Shown: positions 1 to 8,812 of the stretch, one piece after another
Layout: every line of letters begins with the position of its first letter
Position numbering within the stretch: the stretch's first letter is position 1
Origin: CAWFFV01 sp963814985
Lineage (GTDB): Bacteria > Chloroflexota > Ktedonobacteria > Ktedonobacterales > Ktedonobacteraceae
Assembly (NCBI GenBank): GCA_963814985.1
Contig: CAWFFV010000029.1
Location: 62,001-126,000 of the forward strand
DNA length: 64,000 nucleotides
Reading direction: 5' to 3'
Made by a program: the position numbers and the translations under genes
The notes under the pieces: model-generated
Database searches by the model: none
The model's input: only the letters and a program-made list of their open reading frames with translations
Told to the model about the DNA's origin: nothing

Positions 1-396
1 TATACAAATATCTGGGATTTTTTTGATAATAATGTATCTGCAATTAAAAAATGCTCACGATGTATTTTAAGCGAAGAGAAAGACTACTATGCTCTCTACT
101 ATCTGAATGTGAAGGATGTGGCATTCCCTGATATGCGTTTTTCATTCCATATGCCGTATCCTCTCGGCAAAACCCTGTTTCCTGCGCCCAGGAAATTACC
201 CAAAGTAGAGCATGAAGAGCAAGATGGTATTTTTCGTTTTGGGAGACCACTCTTTGCCTATGAAAAAATTACCCATCGGGAACAGGATGTGCTTGCTCAT
301 CTTGAGCAAGCTTTGCAGGAAATGAAGACATTTCCTGCTTTGACAAAGCAGGATAAACCTGTGAGAGAAAGCCATCTATCTGTTATCGATCAGTGA
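1..396 (+). CDS. Unrecognised protein, 3' part only
   Basis: The frame is open from the first base of the window to the TGA at 394-396, so this is the C-terminal 131 residues of a gene that begins upstream. The ATG at 109 is internal and should not be taken as the start. The visible protein looks soluble. It has two cysteines close together (KKCSRC) early on, a Pro/Phe-rich middle, and an acidic helical stretch (HREQDVLAHLEQALQEM) before a basic tail. I do not recognise the family and assign no function. About 200 bp of non-coding DNA follow before the next gene. Confidence 0.55.
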   Translation, partial: YTNIWDFFDNNVSAIKKCSRCILSEEKDYYALYYLNVKDVAFPDMRFSFHMPYPLGKTLFPAPRKLPKVEHEEQDGIFRFGRPLFAYEKITHREQDVLAHLEQALQEMKTFPALTKQDKPVRESHLSVIDQ

Positions 397-595
397 GATC
401 ATCATATTATAATAATTTACGGGCAAATTCCTTGTCCACTAATTGGCAGGTCAAAATGGTAGATACCCTGGAAGCTGTTGACATGGGCAGATTTCTTTGC
501 TGAAAAGATGGGTCAAATGACATCTGGCCATCGCCTGCCTTTGACTTATAATAGCATCATATTAATGTTTTCTGATTTATTATGAGGAGGGGGTT

Positions 596-2212
596 ATGGC
601 CCGCAATCTTTATCGTTGCTACCTTTATATAGTGTATATCGCCTTGTTAATCTTTGCAGCCACCGCTGTGGGATGGTTGCTAACGGTATTACTGGCTCAA
701 ACACCACTACGTGGTCCTGATAGTGGTGCTCCTGCTCAGGCAGAAGTTGTACAATCGGTTGTGTTTGCTATTATATCGTTGGTAATTGCGAGTGTATTGG
801 GTGGGTTACACTACTGGCTGATTCGTCGTGATATCCAAAGTGACCCTGCGGCTGGCGGTAGCGCGATTCGTTCATTTTTCCTCAATATCACTGAAGCTAT
901 CGGGATATCCCTGGCAGTTCCAATAGCAGGATTCTTAGTGGTCAGCGCTCTTGGGCAGTTACCTGCCTTTGATATCGTTCCTTATGCTGCATTTGCCATT
1001 CCTACACTGGCCCTGGTTGTCCTACTCGAAGTGGAACGCCGACGAACTCAGGTCAGTTCTGGGGCTGCAATGGCATTTCAACGTCTGCATTTCTTTGTCG
1101 TGCAAGTGGTCTTTCTCTTTTCTGTCACAGATGCCTGGCTTGAGAATATAAAGCAGTTAGTTGACGGGCTGTTTTTTGCGGGAAAGGGGGCGCTTGAGTC
1201 GTGTAATGCTGGATATGGCTGTCCAACATTTAACCCGGTTGGTTTAGTTGCTACTCTAGTCTGGTTCCTGGCCTTCTGGATTGGTTATGGTTGGCTGCTT
1301 CGCAACGACAAATCACCTTTTCTGCGCTTAATTCTGCATTATGCTAGCTTTGCATATGGAGTAGGATTCATCATAACAGGCATCTACCGTGGCGTTCAAT
1401 TACTCGTTCTGCCACTGTTTCATGCTACCCCGGCCCTCAAAGATATTCTAGGCTCCTATGCGCCGTACGATTTTGTCTCTCCTCTCACATTTGGGATACT
1501 CGTTGTCGGTGTCTACCATTTCTGGCTCAGCACAGCTATGAAGCAAGGATTGATCGATCGAATAGGAATGTTCTTAACAGAATATGCCGTTGCTACTATT
1601 CTCCTGGCAGGAACATTCTGGTGGGGATGTGGCTATATTCTACTGAATTTCATTCAAAAGCTGTCACCTGTGCCTGATGCGCCTGATGCCGGGCAGTGGA
1701 CTTCTGCTATTGCCCTGGTTGTAGCTGGGATTAGTTATATCCCATTGGATTTATACCTGCGTCGTCGTCAGGCTATAGAACCCTCTTCTGCTACAGGTCC
1801 ACACCGTGGGTTTGTGCTGGCACTGCTTGGTGGTGGGATGCTGGCATTTGCGATTGGTGGTGTGGTTGCACTTTACGCATGGGTCACTGCTCTATTCGGC
1901 TCTCCAGTTTATAATTGGGAACTGGTATCACGTACTGGGTTAGTAGCCTTTATCGTTGGAGCCATTGTCCTCGGTATCTACCTGTGGACGGCTCTTCGCG
2001 AGCATCTCTTTAGTAGCTTTGTGAAGCGACCCATCGCTATTCCGGACCTTGCAGAAGCCGGGTCATCCGGGATAGTACCAGCTACTCCGGATGCATCTAC
2101 GGTAGCACCTACCAAACCCGCAACGATCGAAAGTGTGTTGGATGAACTCATAGCTGGTACAATTACACGAGACGAGGCTGTGGTACGTATTCATGCTCTG
2201 GAACATGCGTAA
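596..2212 (+). CDS. Polytopic membrane protein, DUF5671-like
   Basis: A 538-residue integral membrane protein. The ATG at 596 is preceded by a strong GAGGAGG at 582-590. The sequence is a series of a dozen or so hydrophobic segments spaced by short polar loops. It opens with an aromatic-rich segment (YRCYLYIVYIALLIF) followed by a second pair of helices, a pattern that recurs several times and resembles tandem DUF5671 units common in Chloroflexota. The last ~60 residues are soluble, rich in Pro/Thr/Ala, and end in a short acidic helix (VLDELIAGTITRDEAVVRIH). No catalytic motif or transporter signature is visible. The DUF5671 label is from memory of the pattern; the function is unknown. Confidence 0.6.
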   Translation: MARNLYRCYLYIVYIALLIFAATAVGWLLTVLLAQTPLRGPDSGAPAQAEVVQSVVFAIISLVIASVLGGLHYWLIRRDIQSDPAAGGSAIRSFFLNITEAIGISLAVPIAGFLVVSALGQLPAFDIVPYAAFAIPTLALVVLLEVERRRTQVSSGAAMAFQRLHFFVVQVVFLFSVTDAWLENIKQLVDGLFFAGKGALESCNAGYGCPTFNPVGLVATLVWFLAFWIGYGWLLRNDKSPFLRLILHYASFAYGVGFIITGIYRGVQLLVLPLFHATPALKDILGSYAPYDFVSPLTFGILVVGVYHFWLSTAMKQGLIDRIGMFLTEYAVATILLAGTFWWGCGYILLNFIQKLSPVPDAPDAGQWTSAIALVVAGISYIPLDLYLRRRQAIEPSSATGPHRGFVLALLGGGMLAFAIGGVVALYAWVTALFGSPVYNWELVSRTGLVAFIVGAIVLGIYLWTALREHLFSSFVKRPIAIPDLAEAGSSGIVPATPDASTVAPTKPATIESVLDELIAGTITRDEAVVRIHALEHA

Positions 2213-2350
2213 TGAGCCATCAGCCGCTTAGAATGTGAGAAGCGGGGATGCAAGGGGTGCAACCCCTTGACTGGGGTCTGCGGGCCGGCCCAATTTGGAG
2301 GCCCAGGCTGTGCCCCAGTCTTTCCCATCCCTGCCGCCGAAGGCGGCAAG
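2213..2350. repeat. Palindromic intergenic repeat, copy R1
   Basis: It begins right behind the stop codon of the membrane protein gene (TAATGAGCCATC, compare TAATGAGTCATC behind nuoH). It contains nested inverted repeats: CCGCTT/AAGCGG, GGGGTGCAACCCC, GACTGGGG/CCCCAGTC, and a GCCGCC..GGCGGC core near its right end. The same building blocks (GCGGGG-TGCAGGGG and the GCCGCC/GGCGGC core) recur in copies R2-R4. This is the most degenerate copy. A 110-codon open frame that crosses it (2248-2580) is not a gene. Confidence 0.6.
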
Positions 2351-2378
2351 TCTTCAATCACAAGGAGAAGAAACGCGC

Positions 2379-3254
2379 ATGGAGCCAATTGTCACCCTTT
2401 ACGAACGTGAACCAGCACCTCTGGAAACATTGCCACCAACCCTGGCAATGTATTATGGTGGAGGCCTTGTTATACACGAGAGAAAAGAGGACAGCCATCC
2501 TTATGTCATTGCCAATTTTGTTGAGACACTGGATGGTATCGTGTCATATAATGCCCCTGGGCAGACTGGTGGTGGGCTGATTAGTGGCAATAAAGAGCAA
2601 GATAAGATGGTTATGGGGCTACTACGTGCGCGGGCTGATGCCGTGATCTTCGGGTCCAGTTCATTGCGTCTGGATGCTAACCACTTGCGTATTCCTTCAT
2701 ACATTTATCCGAAACTTGCCAAAGAATATGATACCTGGCGAATCCAGCTAGGGTGTCAAGAACATCTTCCGATGACTGTGATTATGACTGCCAGTGGACA
2801 GATAGACTTCAGCGATAGAACATTTCATGCGCCAGGGTTGAGAACACTCATTGCTACGACCACAGCAGGTTATGCAGCACTTTCCAGGCAAGTGCTACCA
2901 TCTGGAGCAGAAGTGCGGGTAATTGAGGTAACCGGGGATGACTCCACTCCCGGTGTCTCCCCCAAAGGAGTCCTGGCACTTTTAGCGCGTGAGTATGGGG
3001 TACATGTAGCGCTCTATGAAGGCGGCCCGACGCTTCTCGCTTCATTCCTGACTGAACATCTTGTCGATGAACTCTTTTTAACGCTTTCACCACAAATTGT
3101 CGGACAGACACCCGATATCCATCGTCTGGCACTGATGGAAGGGCATGCATTTTCTCCAAAGGATGCTCCATGGGCCACGCTCTTGAGTGTGAAGCTTGCA
3201 GGAAGCCATTTGCTGTTGCGCTACAAATTCTCTGCTGAGGTATCCGTGTCGTAG
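2379..3254 (+). CDS. RibD C-terminal domain / dihydrofolate-reductase-like reductase
   Basis: The start is the ATG at 2379, with AAGGAG at 2362-2367; longer in-frame versions would run back into repeat R1. The 291-residue product has the RibD C-terminal (NADPH-dependent pyrimidine reductase) fold. Marks are a TLDGIVSYN motif after the first strand, GGLISGNKEQDKMVMGLLRARADAVIFGSSSLR for the N-terminal half (shown here only as landmark: GSSSLR), and the conserved YEGGPTLLASFL with LVDELFLTLSP near the end. No deaminase domain is attached. It may reduce a riboflavin intermediate or another pterin/pyrimidine-like substrate; the sequence does not say which. It lies ahead of the urease genes on the same strand with a 113-bp gap, so co-transcription is possible but there is no functional link. 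Confidence 0.8.
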   Translation: MEPIVTLYEREPAPLETLPPTLAMYYGGGLVIHERKEDSHPYVIANFVETLDGIVSYNAPGQTGGGLISGNKEQDKMVMGLLRARADAVIFGSSSLRLDANHLRIPSYIYPKLAKEYDTWRIQLGCQEHLPMTVIMTASGQIDFSDRTFHAPGLRTLIATTTAGYAALSRQVLPSGAEVRVIEVTGDDSTPGVSPKGVLALLAREYGVHVALYEGGPTLLASFLTEHLVDELFLTLSPQIVGQTPDIHRLALMEGHAFSPKDAPWATLLSVKLAGSHLLLRYKFSAEVSVS

Positions 3255-3367
3255 GGGACTCCTGGTAATTTTTGATCTGCTATGATAAGCTGATGGTACT
3301 CAATCATGCCTTGCAAGGGTCTGGCTGAGAAAGAAAATGTTCTTAAAAGTTCGTATGGTGAGAAATT

Positions 3368-4074
3368 ATGTCGCTTGATTACCTGAGGTTCTTGCAATTT
3401 ATGCAACTGGCCGATAGCGCCCTCCCTATTGGCTCAGCCGCCCATTCTTTTGGGCTGGAAACGCTGGTCGATGAAGGGTATCTCACGATTGAGCAGCTTG
3501 AACCTTTTCTGCGAGATTACATGGAGGAAGTGGGAGGATGGGAAAGCGCTTTTTGCCGACTCAGTTATCGGTTAATGTCTCTCCCCAACCAGGATATATT
3601 TGAAACACATTGGCTGGCTCTCAACGAACGCTTGAGTGCTTGTAAAACAGCTCGTGAGAGTCGGGTTGCCAGTGCAACTCTGGGCGCAGATTCCTACAAC
3701 TGGCGCAAAATCTTGAGGAGAGACCTCTGCTGCAAAAGGCCATACAGGCGGCAAAGTCCTGTGGAGTAGAGATCCACTACTGCACTGCTTTTGGCTTAGT
3801 GGGCGGCTTGCTGGGCATAGACGAAACCATGACAACATTATCTTATCTGCAACAGTCCCTAACTACTCTCGTCTCAGCCTGCCAGCGCTTGCTACCGCTT
3901 GGTCAAAGCCAGGCCGGTGCAATTGTATGGCGGATCAAACCCACACTGATAGACATTGCCAGACGTAGCGACGCGCAAGATCTGAGCACCGATACTCTCA
4001 CTATTTTCACACCTCTGCCCGATGTTGCCAGTATGCGCCATCCCGCTCTGACAACGCGGCTCTTTATCAGCTAG
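3368..4074 (+). CDS. ureF: Urease accessory protein UreF (frame-disrupted)
   Basis: UreF works with UreD and UreG as the chaperone that delivers nickel and CO2 to apo-urease. The N-terminal half (3368-3690) has the family start LQFMQLADSALPIGSAAHSFGLE. At about 3688-3692 (GCGCAGATTCC) one base appears to be missing. Homology continues in the next frame as LQLAQNLEERPLLQKA, then CTAFGLVGGLLGI, PLGQSQAG and a C-terminal HPALTTRLFIS, which is the normal UreF ending. Read across the break the protein is about 235 residues, the usual size. As written, the first frame stops at 3769. I take this as a sequence error or very recent mutation, because both halves are otherwise well conserved and the rest of the operon is intact. 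Confidence 0.85.
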
Positions 4075-4132
4075 TCACGCCACAAGAACTCTGGCGATGT
4101 GCAAAGAATTCCTAAACTGGGAGAGAACAAGC

Positions 4133-5011
4133 GTGCACACAGATCAACAATTGAACCGTCAGCAGGTCAAGGGGCGGCTACACCTGAACTTTATTTATGA
4201 CCAGACTTGCCAGCAAACCAGAATGACCATCAGTGAGCAGCAACCGCCCTTGAAGGTCATACGGGCTTTTCCGCTGACAGATGGCGCAGCACTGGTTCAC
4301 CTGCAAAACCTTTCTGGTGGTATACTGGGAGGTGACCAGTTAGCAACGACGGTTGAGGTTGGTGCGAGAGCCTGTGTGCAACTAACATCCACCAGTGCTA
4401 CCAGACTCTACCGTAGTCACCCGCAAGCTCCTATAGCGACGCAAACAAATGACATCCAGGTAAAAGAAAATGGGTTACTGGAATATCTCCCGGACCCGCT
4501 CATACCTTTTGCCGGGTCGCGCTACCAGCAGCACACTCGCATTGAACTGGCTGCCGATGCCGGTCTTTTCTGGTGGGAAACAGTCACTCCAGGGCGGGTG
4601 GCACGTGGTGAGCTTTTTGACTATGAGATGTTGCACATTGGGCTGGAGATAATCGCACAGGGTAAACCGTTAGCCATAGAACGTCTCAAGCTTGAACCAC
4701 GGTCTCGCTCACACTCTTCTCTGGCACGATTGGGATCATATCCCTACTTTGCCAGCTTCTATATTTGCCGGGTTGGTCTGGGGGCGGCCTGCTGGTTACG
4801 CCTGGAAAAAGAGTTCAGCGAGTTAGCCCAACAGCTCAGCCGGCCTGCTGAGATAAGCTGGGGCGTGAGCACTCTAGTTGCACACGGTCTGCTTATTCGT
4901 GCCATAAGCCGCCAGGGACGAGAAGTAGCCGCTGGCCTGCAGGCTTTCTGGCAAGCGGCAAAACGAGCACTCTATGGACGCGAAGCCATTCCACCACGCA
5001 AAATATACTAA
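4133..5011 (+). CDS. ureD: Urease accessory protein UreD
   Basis: UreD (UreH) is the scaffold that binds apo-urease and recruits UreF-UreG for nickel insertion. The product shows the family pattern: KGRLHLNF start, LQNLSGGILGGDQL, TSTSATRLYRS, LLEYLPDPLIPFAGSRYQQ, and a PGRVARGELF segment. I prefer the GTG at 4133 because GGGAGAG lies 7 bp upstream; an in-frame ATG at 4097 has no ribosome binding site and overlaps the ureF tail region. The length (292 residues from GTG) is normal. The ureF stop lies 58 bp upstream. Confidence 0.88.
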   Translation: MHTDQQLNRQQVKGRLHLNFIYDQTCQQTRMTISEQQPPLKVIRAFPLTDGAALVHLQNLSGGILGGDQLATTVEVGARACVQLTSTSATRLYRSHPQAPIATQTNDIQVKENGLLEYLPDPLIPFAGSRYQQHTRIELAADAGLFWWETVTPGRVARGELFDYEMLHIGLEIIAQGKPLAIERLKLEPRSRSHSSLARLGSYPYFASFYICRVGLGAACWLRLEKEFSELAQQLSRPAEISWGVSTLVAHGLLIRAISRQGREVAAGLQAFWQAAKRALYGREAIPPRKIY

Positions 5012-5073
5012 GGTATCACACATCAGGAACCTGGGACAAGAACCAGGATGCTGTACTATATAAGGAGAGAAAT

Positions 5074-5376
5074 GTGCAACTTACCCAGCGTGAACAGGAA
5101 AAACTCTTAATTTTTGTTGCTTCCGAACTGGCTCGCAAGCGTCAGGCGCGGGGTCTCAAGCTCAACTATCCCGAAGCTATCGCCATTTTGTCCGCCGAGA
5201 TCATGGAAGCTGCCCGCGACGGAAAAAGTGTGGCCGAGATTATGACCTCAGGTACCACGATCCTCAAACGAGAGGATGTCATGGAAGGGATCGCTGATAT
5301 GATCCACGAGGTTCAGGTTGAGGCGACCTTTCCCGATGGCACAAAACTGGTGACCGTACATGATCCTATCAGGTAG
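5074..5376 (+). CDS. ureA: Urease gamma subunit UreA
   Basis: Structural gamma subunit of urease (urea hydrolysis to ammonia and carbamate), in the cytoplasmic UreABC complex. It starts with GTG at 5074, which overlaps an out-of-frame ATG (ATGTG); AAGGAGAG precedes it. The 100 residues match the family end to end: LTQREQEKLLIFVASELARKR, LNYPEAIAIL, GKSVAEIM, and VEATFPDGTKLVTVHDPI at the C-terminus. It is a stand-alone gene, not fused to UreB. Confidence 0.97.
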   Translation: MQLTQREQEKLLIFVASELARKRQARGLKLNYPEAIAILSAEIMEAARDGKSVAEIMTSGTTILKREDVMEGIADMIHEVQVEATFPDGTKLVTVHDPIR

Positions 5377-5391
5377 ACAAGGAGCAGTTTG

Positions 5392-5697
5392 ATGAAACCG
5401 GGAGAATATTTATTAAGTGATGGCGATATCGAAGCTAATAGCGGATGCAGAACTGCCGTGATACTGGTCAAACATACCGGAGATCGGCCTGTACAGGTTG
5501 GCAGTCATTACCACTTTTTCGAGGTCAATCGTGCCCTGCAATTCGACCGCCAAGCCGCTTATGGGATGCGTCTTAACGTTGCTGCCGGAACTGCCATACG
5601 TTTTGAACCAGGCGAAGAGAAAGAGGTCAGCCTGGTAGCATTCCGTGGGGCACGGATCGTCTATGGTCATAACGGTTTGGTTAATGGGCCATTATAG
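5392..5697 (+). CDS. ureB: Urease beta subunit UreB
   Basis: Beta subunit of urease, 101 residues. The ATG at 5392 follows AAGGAG at 5379-5384; a TTG one codon earlier is also in frame but unlikely. Family marks are PGEYLLSDGDIEAN, VQVGSHYHFFEVN, and the C-terminal VSLVAFRGARIVYGHNGLVNGPL pattern (landmark YGHNGLVNGPL). It is separated from ureA by 15 bp and from ureC by 16 bp, which is tight operon spacing. Confidence 0.97.
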   Translation: MKPGEYLLSDGDIEANSGCRTAVILVKHTGDRPVQVGSHYHFFEVNRALQFDRQAAYGMRLNVAAGTAIRFEPGEEKEVSLVAFRGARIVYGHNGLVNGPL

Positions 5698-5713
5698 CCA
5701 TCAGGAGTACAAG

Positions 5714-7438
5714 ATGAGCTTACGCATCCCCCGTCAAACCTATGCCGATCTCTATGGCCCAACCACTGGTGACCGTGTACGTTTGGCTGATACCGAATTG
5801 ATTATCGAGGTAGAAAGAGATTTCACCGTCTATGGTGATGAAATCACCTTTGGTGGTGGTAAAGTGATTCGTGATGGCATGGGTCAGAGCAGCCAGGCTA
5901 CTCGTGAAGGAGCCAATGGGACTCTAGACCTTGTGATTACCAATGCTCTGATCATCGACCATTGGGGTATTGTCAAAGGTGATATCGGCATCAAAGACGG
6001 ACGCATTGTCAAAGTCGGCAAGGCGGGCAATCCTGATACGATGGCTGGAGTTGATCCCACACTGGTGGTTGGGGCAGGCACAGAGGTGATTGCTGGTGAG
6101 AATATGCTGGTGACGGCAGGTGGAATAGACAGCCATATTCACTTCATCGCACCGCAGCAAATCTATGAGGCGCTCTCCAGTGGTATCACTACCATGATTG
6201 GTGGAGGAACAGGTCCAGCTACAGGTACAAATGCCACTACCTGTACGCCCGGAGCCTGGAATCTTGCCCGTATGCTTCAAGCTACTGAAAGCTGGCCGGT
6301 GAACTTTGGCTTCCAGGGAAAAGGCAATGTGTCCACAGGTGCGCCTCTCATCGAACAGATTGTTGCCGGAGCCTGCGGACTTAAACTGCATGAAGATTGG
6401 GGTACAACGCCTGCTGCTATCGATTCCTGCCTGAGAATTGCCGACGACTATGATATACAGGCTGCTATTCACACTGATACGATCAACGAAGCTGGCTTTG
6501 TCGAAGATACCATTGCTGCTATTGCCGGACGTACTATCCATACCTATCATACCGAAGGTGCTGGTGGAGGCCATGCCCCCGACATCATTCGTATCGCCTC
6601 GTATCCCAACATCTTACCTTCGTCCACTAACCCGACACGACCCTATACCACCAATACTATTGCCGAACACCTGGACATGTTGATGGTCTGTCATCATCTT
6701 AATCCGCTGGTGCCGGAAGATGTCGCCTTTGCCGAAAGTCGTATCCGTCCTGAAACTATCGCGGCTGAGGATATCCTCCATGACCTGGGGGTATTTAGTA
6801 TGATTTCTAGCGATTCGCAGGCTATGGGGCGAGTGGGAGAGGTGGTAACACGCACCTGGCAAACTGCCCACAAGATGAAAACCCAGCGTGGCCCGTTGCC
6901 CCAGGACTCCGACCGCAACGACAATTTTCGAGTCAAGCGCTACATCGCCAAGTACACGATAAATCCGGCAATCACACATGGTATGGCGCATCAGGTCGGT
7001 TCAATTGAGCCGGGCAAACTGGCAGATCTGGTTCTGTGGCGACCCGCTTTCTTTGGTGTCAAGCCTGAACTGATCGTCAAGGGTGGCTTTATCGCCTGGA
7101 GTGCGATGGGTGATGCTAACGCTTCTATCCCTACTCCGCAGCCAGTCCTGTATCGTCCCATGTTCGCATCCTTCGGTGGAGCACCAGCTGCCACCAGCCT
7201 GACATTTGTCTCCAGGGCCGCGCTTGAGGCGCAAATACCAGAGAAACTGCATCTAAACAAGACAGCGGTCGCAGTCGAACATTGTCGCAACATCGGTAAG
7301 GCGGATATGCTTCATAATGATGCGATGCCTACCATCGAGGTAGATCCTGAAACATATGAAGTGCGGGCCGATGGCGTATTACTTACGTGTGAACCAGCCA
7401 AAGTTTTGCCAATGGCCCAGAGGTATTTTTTATTTTAG
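5714..7438 (+). CDS. ureC: Urease alpha (catalytic) subunit UreC
   Basis: Catalytic subunit with the di-nickel centre, 574 residues from the ATG at 5714 (CAGGAG upstream; an in-frame ATG at 5645 lies inside ureB). All ligands are visible: the H-x-H pair in GIDSHIHFI, the carbamylated Lys in GLKLHEDWG, the His residues in AIHTDTINE and HTEGAGGGHAPD, the flap CHHLNP, and the Asp in SSDSQAMGR. The start NLYG-type motif is present as ADLYGPTTGDRVRL. Nothing suggests loss of activity. Confidence 0.98.
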   Translation: MSLRIPRQTYADLYGPTTGDRVRLADTELIIEVERDFTVYGDEITFGGGKVIRDGMGQSSQATREGANGTLDLVITNALIIDHWGIVKGDIGIKDGRIVKVGKAGNPDTMAGVDPTLVVGAGTEVIAGENMLVTAGGIDSHIHFIAPQQIYEALSSGITTMIGGGTGPATGTNATTCTPGAWNLARMLQATESWPVNFGFQGKGNVSTGAPLIEQIVAGACGLKLHEDWGTTPAAIDSCLRIADDYDIQAAIHTDTINEAGFVEDTIAAIAGRTIHTYHTEGAGGGHAPDIIRIASYPNILPSSTNPTRPYTTNTIAEHLDMLMVCHHLNPLVPEDVAFAESRIRPETIAAEDILHDLGVFSMISSDSQAMGRVGEVVTRTWQTAHKMKTQRGPLPQDSDRNDNFRVKRYIAKYTINPAITHGMAHQVGSIEPGKLADLVLWRPAFFGVKPELIVKGGFIAWSAMGDANASIPTPQPVLYRPMFASFGGAPAATSLTFVSRAALEAQIPEKLHLNKTAVAVEHCRNIGKADMLHNDAMPTIEVDPETYEVRADGVLLTCEPAKVLPMAQRYFLF

Positions 7439-7465
7439 GTAGCTTGATCAAGAAAGGGTCTTGAG

Positions 7466-8110
7466 ATGTCGGAAAACAGTCTGACACGAGCGTTCAGAGT
7501 AGGCATTGCAGGTCCGGTGGGTAGCGGCAAAACCGCCCTGGTGGACTGTTTGAGTAAGCAACTGTGGCCTACCTATAACCTGGCAGTGGTTACCAATGAT
7601 ATTTACACACAAGAAGATGCCGAATTTTTGCTACGGCAGGGGACACTCCCTCAGGAGCGTGTGCGAGCAGTAGAGACAGGTGGTTGTCCACATGCCGCCA
7701 TTCGCGAAGATGCCTCGATGAACCTGGAGGCCATTGCCGATCTGGAAGAGAGCTTGTCCGGCCTGGAACTGATCTTTGTCGAAAGTGGCGGCGATAATCT
7801 GGCCGCTGCTTTTAGTCCGGAACTGGTGGACGTGTTTATCTATGTCATAGATGTCGCAGGCGGTGACAAAATCCCGCGCAAGGGAGGACCTGGAATTACC
7901 CGCTCGGATTTGCTCGTGATCAACAAAATAGATCTGGCAGGGTATGTTGGCGCTTCATTGGAAGTGATGGCACGGGATGCGCGTCAGCAACGGGGCAGCC
8001 AACCCTTCATTTTTACCAACCTCAAAGATGGTACAGGTCTGGACGCAGTGATAACCTGGCTAGAGCCACTATCTGAAAACACCACCTCAACAGCGCCGCC
8101 ACATTCTTGA
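7466..8110 (+). CDS. ureG: Urease accessory GTPase UreG
   Basis: GTPase that powers nickel delivery to urease. The P-loop is GPVGSGKTAL near residue 16; the nickel-binding CPH is in ETGGCPHAAIRED; the switch/Walker region is ESGGDNLAA; the base-specificity motif is NKIDLA. Length (214) is normal. The last ~15 residues (SENTTSTAPPHS) do not resemble a UreG tail. In the +1 frame the DNA stays open to a TGA at 8157-8159 and reads RRHILDAHAPYVGHHHGHEHH, a histidine-rich metal-binding tail. The annotated C-terminus may therefore be a frameshift product (see findings). No ureE lies in the window. Confidence 0.95.
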   Translation: MSENSLTRAFRVGIAGPVGSGKTALVDCLSKQLWPTYNLAVVTNDIYTQEDAEFLLRQGTLPQERVRAVETGGCPHAAIREDASMNLEAIADLEESLSGLELIFVESGGDNLAAAFSPELVDVFIYVIDVAGGDKIPRKGGPGITRSDLLVINKIDLAGYVGASLEVMARDARQQRGSQPFIFTNLKDGTGLDAVITWLEPLSENTTSTAPPHS

Positions 8111-8188
8111 CGCACATGCTCCCTATGTAGGCCATCATCATGGTCACGAGCACCACTGAATGAAGTGAATAGGTGAATAGGTAGAAAA

Positions 8189-8217
8189 TTGTCGCCCCTT
8201 CCTCCCTGTGCTATAAT
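8189..8217 (+). promoter_or_regulatory. Sigma-70-like promoter of nuoA
   Basis: TTGTCG at 8189-8194 and a perfect TATAAT at 8212-8217 are separated by 17 bp. Transcription would start near 8224, giving a leader of about 60 nt that contains the hairpin at 8234-8270. It separates the nuo pair from the urease operon. Confidence 0.6.
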
Positions 8218-8233
8218 CTGTGAAGCATCTTCT

Positions 8234-8270
8234 CGTCTTTGTGGCAGATAGAGCGAAGAGCACAAAGACG
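8234..8270 (+). promoter_or_regulatory. Leader hairpin upstream of nuoA
   Basis: A perfect 10-bp inverted repeat, CGTCTTTGTG (8234-8243) and CACAAAGACG (8261-8270), lies between the predicted promoter and the ribosome binding site GGGAGG at 8277-8282. It has no U-tract, so a terminator is unlikely. It could stabilise the mRNA or bind a regulator. Confidence 0.4.
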
Positions 8271-8284
8271 ACCGCTGGGAGGAA

Positions 8285-8653
8285 ATGTTCGTGTCCACAA
8301 ATATTGGATATCTCTATGCTGCCATCTTATTGATAAGTGGGTTCATGCTCGTGATAGTTGGGACCTGGCTTTCCAACTTGATCGCGCCGCGCAATAGAAC
8401 CAAAGAAAAGTTGCAAACCTATGAGTCTGGTGAGACGCCCATTGGCTCGGCAATGGTGCAATATCCGCTGAGCTTCTACATCTTTGCTCTCCTCTTCGTC
8501 GCGTTTGATGTAGACATCGTATTTATTGCTAGCTGGGCAATCATCTTCAAGCAATTGGGTCTCTTTGGCTTTGTTGAGATTCTCTTCTTTATCATTGTGC
8601 TTACACTCGGCCTCGTATATGCCTGGCGTAAGGGAGTAACCCGATGGATCTAA
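8285..8653 (+). CDS. nuoA: NADH-quinone oxidoreductase subunit A
   Basis: Membrane subunit of complex I, 122 residues with three hydrophobic helices. The conserved loop is KLQTYESGETPIGSA and the second helix starts FALLFVAFDVDIVFI; both are diagnostic for NuoA. The ATG at 8285 is only 2 bp from GGAGG, so the GTG at 8291 (spacing 8) may be the real start. The next gene is nuoH, not nuoB; the other complex I genes are outside the window. Confidence 0.95.
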   Translation: MFVSTNIGYLYAAILLISGFMLVIVGTWLSNLIAPRNRTKEKLQTYESGETPIGSAMVQYPLSFYIFALLFVAFDVDIVFIASWAIIFKQLGLFGFVEILFFIIVLTLGLVYAWRKGVTRWI

Positions 8654-8666
8654 GAGCACATTCAAT

Positions 8667-8711
8667 CCAGATGCGAGTGCGATGACCGAGAATGCAGCCC
8701 TCGCATTCTGG
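8667..8711 (+). other. Hairpin in the nuoA-nuoH gap
   Basis: CCAGATGCGAG (8667-8677) pairs with CTCGCATTCTGG (8700-8711) with one bulge. An alternative inner pairing GAATGC/GCATTC uses the same right arm. The two structures exclude each other. The 159-bp gap is unusually long for two subunits of one complex. Confidence 0.35.
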
Positions 8712-8812
8712 ACGTTGGAAGGTGACGATCTCATTGGAAGTCTCTCAAAGAAAGAACAGAAGCATGATGACCTGCTGCTTGCTGTTCCCGTTTCTATCAT
8801 TTGGAGTTCTCC

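Noticed and set aside
2248..2580. 110-codon plus-strand frame and N-terminal extension of the RibD-like gene through repeat R1
   Set aside because: Both run through a palindromic repeat; the ATG at 2379 has its own ribosome binding site.
5924..6991. Long minus-strand open frames of 216 and 125 codons inside ureC
   Set aside because: They lie opposite a fully conserved ureC frame, have no ribosome binding site, and their translations show no family pattern; they are shadows of codon usage.
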